Shown: piece by piece, positions 58,984-64,000 of the stretch
Layout of the letters: each line of letters begins with the position of its first letter
Numbering within the stretch: position 1 is the stretch's first letter
NCBI GenBank assembly: GCA_021324445.1
Contig: JAJPJC010000144.1
Location: forward strand, 1 to 64,000
DNA from: Isosphaeraceae bacterium
GTDB taxonomy: Bacteria > Planctomycetota > Planctomycetia > Isosphaerales > Isosphaeraceae
DNA: 64,000 nt
Direction: 5' to 3'
Position numbers and translations under genes: made by a program
The notes under the pieces: generated by a model
What the model was told of the DNA's origin: nothing
What the model saw: only the letters and a program-made list of their open reading frames with translations
Databases searched by the model: none

Positions 58984-60498
58984 ATGGGCGAGGATCGGCC
59001 CACGGCGAGACCCCTGCGGCGGAGTCGCGGCCGACGCCTGGCGGCGCGCGGCCTGATGGTCTCGGCCCTGTTCCTGCTCGCCTGTGGGGCCTGCCGGATG
59101 GCCGGCTTGCCGCGCGGCGAATTCGGCGACGTCCGGGCCAGAGCCCAGGCGCGTGGTGCCGCGGGTCCGGCCGTGCTCCAGGTCGAGGGACGGCACTTCG
59201 TCGGTCCGGATGGCCGCGTCGTCCTGCTCCGCGGAGTCAACCTCGGCGGCGACGGCAAGCTCCCCCCATTCCCCACCCTGGAGGACCCGGCCGTCCTGGA
59301 CCGATTGGTCGAGCTGGGCTTTAACGCGATCCGCCTCCCCTTCATCTGGGAGGCGTACGAGCCCCAGCCGGGCTGCTACGAGGAGGGGTACCTGGCGCGG
59401 CAGGTCAACGTGGCCGCCGCGGCCTGGGCGCGCGGGCTCTACGTGATTGTCGACATCCATCAGGACGGCTTCGCCCGCACGGTCTCCGGCGGCTGCGGCG
59501 ACGGCTTCCCCTTGTGGGCCGTCTCCCCCGGCGCTCCGACCCACCCACCCGATCCCGGCCGGGGTCGCAAAGATTGGGCCCTCCTGGCCCTGACGGATGC
59601 GGGCACGCACCGGTCGTTTGTCGATTTCTACGCGGACACCTACGGCGTCCGCACCCGCTACCTCCTGATGCTCGGTCGAATTGCGGGGGCCTTCGCCGCG
59701 GTCCCGGGGGTCGTCGGCTACGACCCGCTCAACGAGCCGCTGGGCGACGAGCGGCGGGAAATCGCTCCCCTGTACCGCGACGCCGCCGCCGCGCTGCGGG
59801 CCTGGCATCCCAGTGCCATCCTGTTCCTCCAGGGGCACGGCACGACCGCCGTGGGCTTCCACTGCCGGCTCCCCGACCCGGGCCTGGACAACATCGCCTT
59901 CGCCCCCCATTACTACAAACCCATGGCCCTGGTGCGCGAGGACGGCGGCGGGCGGACCGACGTCATTGACCGGGCCTTCCAGCGCATGGAAGCCAAGGCC
60001 GCCGAATGGGGCGTGCCACTGCTGGTCGGCGAGGTCGGCATCCCGGGCGGCGCGCGGCGGGCCGGCCTGTATGTCGACTACCTCTACGACCGGCTCGACG
60101 CGGTGCTGGCTTCGGCGATGCAGTGGACCGTCGCCCCGCGCTGGACGCCCCAGTCCGGCGACGGCTGGAACGGCGAGGACTTCAGCCTGCTCGACCAGAC
60201 CGGCCGGCCGCGGCCGAATTACCGGCCGCGCCCCTATCCGCGGCGGGTGGCCGGGGTCCCCGTGTGCTTTCGCTTCGAGGCGGCGGCGCCGCCCTGCGGC
60301 TGCCCGCGCCTGGTGTTCGTCTGGGCGCATCAGCCCGGGCTCGGACCCACGGAGATCCTCGTGCCCGCCGGGCTGTTCCCACCGGGATCCCGCCCCAGGG
60401 TCGAGCCGGCCGACGCGACCTGCGTCTGGGACCAGTCGCGCCGGCTCCTGACCGGAGACGCGCCCCGGGCCACCACGGTCCGGATTGTGCTCGAGTAG
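58984..60498 (+). CDS. GH5 family lipoprotein glycosidase (endoglycoceramidase-like)
   Basis: A 504-residue glycoside hydrolase family 5 enzyme. A lipoprotein-style signal LFLLACGAC has an acylatable Cys. The TIM-barrel shows LLRGVNLGGDGKLPPFPTL, FNAIRLPFIWEAYEP, DIHQDGFARTVSGGCGDGFP, DPLNEPLG with Glu251 as acid/base, and LLVGEVGIPG with Glu350 as nucleophile. The set is that of endoglycoceramidase-like GH5 members. A beta-sandwich C-terminus follows. It may release glycans from glycolipids. ATG 58984 is chosen; ATG 59056 would give a shorter signal peptide. It is anchored to the outer face of a membrane. Confidence 0.85.
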   Translation: MGEDRPTARPLRRSRGRRLAARGLMVSALFLLACGACRMAGLPRGEFGDVRARAQARGAAGPAVLQVEGRHFVGPDGRVVLLRGVNLGGDGKLPPFPTLEDPAVLDRLVELGFNAIRLPFIWEAYEPQPGCYEEGYLARQVNVAAAAWARGLYVIVDIHQDGFARTVSGGCGDGFPLWAVSPGAPTHPPDPGRGRKDWALLALTDAGTHRSFVDFYADTYGVRTRYLLMLGRIAGAFAAVPGVVGYDPLNEPLGDERREIAPLYRDAAAALRAWHPSAILFLQGHGTTAVGFHCRLPDPGLDNIAFAPHYYKPMALVREDGGGRTDVIDRAFQRMEAKAAEWGVPLLVGEVGIPGGARRAGLYVDYLYDRLDAVLASAMQWTVAPRWTPQSGDGWNGEDFSLLDQTGRPRPNYRPRPYPRRVAGVPVCFRFEAAAPPCGCPRLVFVWAHQPGLGPTEILVPAGLFPPGSRPRVEPADATCVWDQSRRLLTGDAPRATTVRIVLE

Positions 60499-60521
60499 CC
60501 GGGAATGGTCGGTCGCCTGGT

Positions 60522-60809
60522 TCAGACCATTGCCGCTGGCTTCAAATCCGTCTCGGTCCACGCCGGTTCGAGGTCGAAGTACAAGACGTCCGGGTCGATG
60601 TCCGCACCGTTTGGCCAGGAGATGGTCCTGGCCCCAGGCTCGACCGTCACTTCGCGGAAACGAGCCGGGTCGGTCCGGATTGGTTCGAAGATCGGACCTC
60701 TCAGGTATTTCTCGAGATCGACCTCCCGAGCGGTCCCGTCGGTGAACTCCAATCGGACCAGGAATCCGGAGATCGGTGTAACTGAGCGAATTCTCACGAG
60801 ACCTTGCAT
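60522..60809 (-). CDS. DUF2442 protein
   Basis: A 95-residue protein: VTPISGFLVRLEFTDGTARE, VDLEKYLRGPIFEPIRTDPA and SWPNGADIDPDVLY, the family signature. DUF2442 genes often lie with DUF4160, and this one follows a DUF4160 gene, with 21 bases between. The pair has been considered a toxin-antitoxin candidate, but I cannot confirm it. It converges on the GH5 gene, from which it is 23 bases away. Confidence 0.85.
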   Translation of the reverse strand: MQGLVRIRSVTPISGFLVRLEFTDGTAREVDLEKYLRGPIFEPIRTDPARFREVTVEPGARTISWPNGADIDPDVLYFDLEPAWTETDLKPAAMV

Positions 60810-60830
60810 GGTTCAGCTTGACCTCGTTCG

Positions 60831-61092
60831 TTAGTCCAAGGGCTCGATCGCCTGGAGTGGCACTCCCTGTCGCGCGAGATTCCAGTTGGCTACAAGCTCA
60901 TCGTGGTGCAACGTTGCCCATTCTACGACCAAGGCCCGAACGCGCCGAGGGACACCGCCGCGCAAAAATCTGAAGCGTATCAATCGTGAAGAGCGCCTCA
61001 TCTTCCGCGTATTCCGCGTGGAAATGCGGTGGTGCATGATCGTTGTAATACATGTAGATCGCGATTCCGTAGAACTGGCTGACGCGCGGCAT
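60831..61092 (-). pseudogene. DUF4160 protein, frameshifted
   Basis: The family has one frame of about 85 residues. Here the start (VSQFYGIAIYMYYNDHAPP, HFHAEYAEDEALFTIDTLQ) is in one frame and the rest (PRRVRALVVEWATLHHDELV, ANWNLARQGVPLQAIEPL) in another. They would join if the run of five T (complement of A at 60964-60968) had four. ATG 61092 has GGAGA at 7 bases. It is a real mutation, a slippage site that is bypassed in translation, or an error in the assembly. Confidence 0.8.
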
Positions 61093-61182
61093 CAGATGGT
61101 CTCCACCGGCAAGCAATGAACTGCATCGTCCGCGGTGATGCATTCCTGCTGCAGGGCATGACCCGATCCTCTGGGTCCGGTT

Positions 61183-62205
61183 TCAGCGGCTCCCTCGATA
61201 CAACGGCTCCTGTCCGAGCTGCTGCCGCACGTGCTCGACCTGGAAGGGGTCGTTGACCGGATAGGTGGGCGGGTCGCCGCGGAGCACTCCCAGGATTTCC
61301 TGGGCGATCGTGGTCGCCATGTTCCTCAGGGCTTCCTCGGTCTGGGCTGCGCTATGGGGCGTGAGCAAGACGTCCGGGCGCCCGATCAAGGGGTGGCCCG
61401 GTTCCGGCGGTTCCACGGTGAAGACGTCGGCGCCGTAACCCCAAAGCCGGCCGGCATCGAGGGCCTCGGCGACCGCCGGCTCATCCACGACCGGTCCCCG
61501 GCACGTATTGATCAGGATGGCGTCGGGGCGCATCCACGCCAGGGTCTCCCGGTTGATCAGGCCGCGCGTGCTGGCGTCGAGCGGGACGTGCAGTGTCACG
61601 TAATCCGCGACTTGGAGCAGCTCGCGGAGTCCCAGCCGGCGGGCCTTGCAACGGCGCTCGTCCTCCTCGGGCGGGTCGACGATATCGTTGTACAGCACGG
61701 TCATCCCGAAGCCCAGGTGGGCGATCTCGCCCACCCGCCGGCCGATCTTGCCGAAGCCGACAATGCCCAGCGTCTTGCCGGCAATCTCGCGACCGGTCAT
61801 GCTGGTTCGTGCGAGGTAGTTCCCCGCAACCAGCTCGGCGGTCATCCGCGTGAAATGGCGGGAAATCCCGATCATCAGCGCAATGGTATGCTCGGCAACG
61901 CTTTGCGTGTTCGCTCCCGGCGTGTACACGACCTGGATGCCGCGGGCCGTGGCCGCCTCGACGTCGATCTGGTCGTAGCCGACGCCGTGCCGGCCCACGA
62001 CCCTGAGGGTCCGGCCCCGGTCCAAGAGTGCGGCATCGACGACGCCGCCCGTACGGATGATCAAGGCTTCGGCGCCGACGACCTCGCGCTGGAGTGTGGC
62101 CGGATCCAGGGCGCTGGCCATGCGCAGCTCCGCCGCAGCGCGGAGCATCCGCAAGCCCGATTCGTGCATGCCCGTCAGAGAGAAGATGATCGGACGATGT
62201 TCCAT
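61183..62205 (-). CDS. D-2-hydroxyacid dehydrogenase (SerA/phosphoglycerate dehydrogenase-like)
   Basis: A 340-residue NAD-dependent dehydrogenase. The N-terminal part has RVVGRHGVGYDQID. The Rossmann motif is LGIVGFGKIGRRVGEIA. Catalytic residues are the Arg in NTCRGPVVDE, the Glu in VEPPEPGHPL, and the His in LTPHSAAQT. It reduces or oxidises 2-hydroxy acids; the substrate is unknown. Phosphoglycerate dehydrogenase and hydroxypyruvate reductase are the nearest in style. ATG 62205 is chosen; the ribosome site is weak. It overlaps by two bases the possible start of the diverging glycosyltransferase. Confidence 0.88.
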   Translation of the reverse strand: MEHRPIIFSLTGMHESGLRMLRAAAELRMASALDPATLQREVVGAEALIIRTGGVVDAALLDRGRTLRVVGRHGVGYDQIDVEAATARGIQVVYTPGANTQSVAEHTIALMIGISRHFTRMTAELVAGNYLARTSMTGREIAGKTLGIVGFGKIGRRVGEIAHLGFGMTVLYNDIVDPPEEDERRCKARRLGLRELLQVADYVTLHVPLDASTRGLINRETLAWMRPDAILINTCRGPVVDEPAVAEALDAGRLWGYGADVFTVEPPEPGHPLIGRPDVLLTPHSAAQTEEALRNMATTIAQEILGVLRGDPPTYPVNDPFQVEHVRQQLGQEPLYRGSR

Positions 62206-62305
62206 GGCGTTTTCTCGCTGGCTGTCCGGTTCGGCGGGATCCGGTCCGCGGGATGATCCCGGAGCAAGGTCAGTATCGACGCCCCGGACCGGATCTCGCA
62301 AGACC

Positions 62306-63580
62306 GTGCTGCATCGCCTCATCCGTCACCCGCTGGGGCTGGTCATCCTGCTGGCGGTCGGGGCGCGGGCGGCGGTGATGGTCCGGGGCTCCGGGACGTT
62401 CGACGACCCGGACAATTATCGCCCCCTGGCGCAGACCCTCGCCGCGGGCGAAGGGTTCGCACACAAGGGGCGTCCGACGGCCTATCGGCCGCCGCTGTAT
62501 CCCGTCCTCCTGGCCCCGATCCTTTGGGCCCTGGGTGATCGGGCCGATTGGGGAATTGCCTTGCTTCACCTCGGCCTGGGAGCCGGCACGGTCTGGATGA
62601 CCGCGGCCGCCGCCAGGGGCTGGGGCTTGTCCGATGGCCGCGTCGTGGTGGCGGCGCTGGTGGTCGCGTGCGATCCGGTCCTGATCTGGCAGAGCCGGTC
62701 GGTCATGACCGAGACCCCCGCGGCCTTCCTGGTCGCCGCCAGCCTCGCCGGCCTGTCCCGAGGGGGATGGTGGGGCCCGGCCTGGGGAGGTCTGGGGTTG
62801 GGCCTGGCTGGCCTGTGCCGGCCCAGTCTCCTGGCGGGCGCCGTCCTGACGGTCCTGGCCGGACTGGTGGTCCCGCCGGGCACCGGGCGCGACCGCCTGG
62901 CGCGGAGCGGGTTGCTGGCCATCACTGTCGCCCTGGTCCTCTTGCCCTGGATGGTCCGAAACCTCTGGGTCTTCGGCGAGCCGGTCTGGACCACGACTCA
63001 CGGCGGTTACACCCTGGCGCTGGCGAACAACCCGGTGTACTACCGGGAGGTCCTCAACGGGCCGCCGGGCCGGACCTGGACCGGCCCCGACCAGTGGTCC
63101 TGGTGGGACTCCGTCAACCGGGCGACGGCGGGAATGTCCGAGCCCCAGGCCGACCGCGTCTTGAAGGCGATGGTCTGGCGCCTGGCCCGGGAACGCCCGC
63201 GCGAGTTCTGCCGGGCCTCGTGGGCGCGTCTCGGTCGTTTCTGGGGGGTGGCTCCGGCCGCTGCGGTGTACTCCCGATTGTCGCGGTGGGCCACCCGCGC
63301 CTGGACTCTGCCGCTGTGGATCGCCCTGGCCCTGGGGCTGGTGCAAGCCTCGCTTTGGCGATGGCCGCGAATCGCCGCACCCCTGCTGGTGATCGGCCTG
63401 ACGCTGGTCCACGCGGTCTTCTGGACCGATCTGCGGATGCGTGCCCCCATTGTGCCGGCAATCGCCCTGATCGCCGCCGCGGCGCGGCTGCCCAGGGCCC
63501 GCCTCCGGCGCGCCGACGCCGGGGTCTTGACGAGACGGACAAGACCGAGGTGGCTCGGGTGGGCAACTGGTGGAAGTTGA
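62306..63580 (+). CDS. Polytopic glycosyltransferase (GT39/PMT-like)
   Basis: A 424-residue integral membrane protein with about ten spans. In the first loop FDDPDNYRPLAQTLAAGEG and RPTAYRPPLYPVLLAPILW are typical of the ArnT/PMT-like glycosyltransferases that use lipid-linked sugars. Later come LIWQSRSVMTETPAAFLV and VRNLWVFGEPVWTTTHGG. GTG 62306 (VLHRLIRHPLGLVIL) is chosen because the first span begins there; ATG 62204 is an alternative. It diverges from the dehydrogenase. The C-terminus is basic and carries no domain. The acceptor is not known. Confidence 0.75.
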   Translation: MLHRLIRHPLGLVILLAVGARAAVMVRGSGTFDDPDNYRPLAQTLAAGEGFAHKGRPTAYRPPLYPVLLAPILWALGDRADWGIALLHLGLGAGTVWMTAAAARGWGLSDGRVVVAALVVACDPVLIWQSRSVMTETPAAFLVAASLAGLSRGGWWGPAWGGLGLGLAGLCRPSLLAGAVLTVLAGLVVPPGTGRDRLARSGLLAITVALVLLPWMVRNLWVFGEPVWTTTHGGYTLALANNPVYYREVLNGPPGRTWTGPDQWSWWDSVNRATAGMSEPQADRVLKAMVWRLARERPREFCRASWARLGRFWGVAPAAAVYSRLSRWATRAWTLPLWIALALGLVQASLWRWPRIAAPLLVIGLTLVHAVFWTDLRMRAPIVPAIALIAAAARLPRARLRRADAGVLTRRTRPRWLGWATGGS

Positions 63581-63721
63581 GCGAGGCGGGCACGGAGGTC
63601 CGCCGGCCCAGCGGCCCGAATCCTCGCCTCTCCAGTGGGGCGAGCGGGTCCCACCAGAAAACCGACAGGAGCCTCCTGGGTTTCTGGCCCGGGCCGCCGA
63701 TCAATCACGCTTGTGTACGGG

Positions 63722-64000
63722 CTAGTATCGACGCCTCCGCAGCTCGGCGGCCATCCGCTCGAAGACTGGAACCCGCACTATGTGATCGACCTGGCGGAAG
63801 ATCCGCAGCGTCGGTATCACGGGTTGTCTCCCCGGTGCGTCACCCACCGCCAGTCCGGCATCGTCGACAGCGGCATCCACACCGGCACTCCCAGCGCACC
63901 GGCCAGGTGCGCCACCGCCATATCCGAGGTGATGAACAGGTCGAGGTTCACCAACACGGCCGTTTCCAGGAACGGACCGGTCGTCTCGTCCAGCCGGCTG
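63722..64000 (-). pseudogene. 3' end of a TPR-type glycosyltransferase, broken
   Basis: The reading enters from the right edge of the window. It gives ITSDMAVAHLAGALGVPVWM then PLSTMPDWRWVTHRGDNP, the GT9-like C-terminus of TPR glycosyltransferases, and meets a TGA at 63817-63819. Directly after, in another frame, come PTLRIFRQVDHIV and VFERMAAELRR, which is how such proteins end (usual DSPWYPTxRLFRQ). A Trp codon TGG has become TGA and one base is missing. The gene either is decaying or has an assembly error. Confidence 0.75.

Noticed and set aside
61231-62256. Plus-strand open frame of about 341 codons
   Set aside because: Antisense to the D-2-hydroxyacid dehydrogenase, with no domain.

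Overview
The window is GC-rich, densely coded DNA that fits a planctomycete of the Isosphaeraceae type. Several lineage hallmarks support this: a very long secreted PVC-type c-heme protein with HEAT-like repeats (38740-41760), a 1,783-residue Ser/Thr kinase fused to a STAND-type NTPase and a formylglycine-generating-enzyme-like domain (30846-36197), a secreted CxPSR sulfatase, and many lineage-typical proteins of unknown function. No rRNA, tRNA, CRISPR array or integrase was seen. All assignments were made by reading the sequence; no database was searched.

Layout. 1-7.2 kb: tail of an unknown gene, dCTP deaminase, then on the minus strand an AAA+ ATPase, a GH38 alpha-mannosidase and a secreted protein of unknown function. 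7.4-23.9 kb: a bidirectional amine-metabolism locus. The minus arm reads mgsA-mgsB-(TPR membrane protein)-mgsC-(VEAK-motif protein)-class III aminotransferase-2-oxoacid dehydrogenase E1 beta. The plus arm reads gmaS-(VEAK paralogue)-monomeric sarcosine-oxidase-like flavoprotein-mgdABCD. Together these make a complete N-methylglutamate (NMG) pathway: GmaS makes gamma-glutamylmethylamide, MgsABC makes N-methylglutamate, and MgdABCD (four-subunit sarcosine-oxidase-like) oxidises it to glutamate and a C1 unit. This is the most coherent metabolic system here.

23.7-30.8 kb: a membrane acyltransferase whose 3' end runs antisense into mgdD, a sulfatase, a thioredoxin-like protein, and two glycosyltransferases of different fold that share an N-terminal Cys/NPVxASLxY module. 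30.8-38.6 kb: the giant kinase/STAND/FGE-like protein, a DUF3592-like membrane protein and a two-gene module of unknown function. 38.7-48.5 kb: PVC c-heme protein, small membrane proteins, a polytopic membrane protein, an esterase, and a two-subunit molybdenum hydroxylase (2Fe-2S plus Tat-exported large subunit).

48.8-58.1 kb: a minus-strand contractile-injection cargo operon: putative papain-like Cys/His effector, VgrG, PAAR, RHS, pentapeptide-repeat protein, DUF2169. No sheath, tube or baseplate gene lies in the window. 58.2-64 kb: a pentanucleotide microsatellite, a small HTH-like protein, a GH5 lipoprotein glycosidase, a DUF2442/DUF4160 pair in which DUF4160 is frameshifted, a D-2-hydroxyacid dehydrogenase, a polytopic glycosyltransferase and the broken 3' end of a TPR-type glycosyltransferase.

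Several families of short inverted repeats sit between genes. Two of them supply the stop codon of the neighbouring gene. Three genes (dcd N-terminus, DUF4160, the last glycosyltransferase) show reading-frame anomalies that could be real decay or assembly error.
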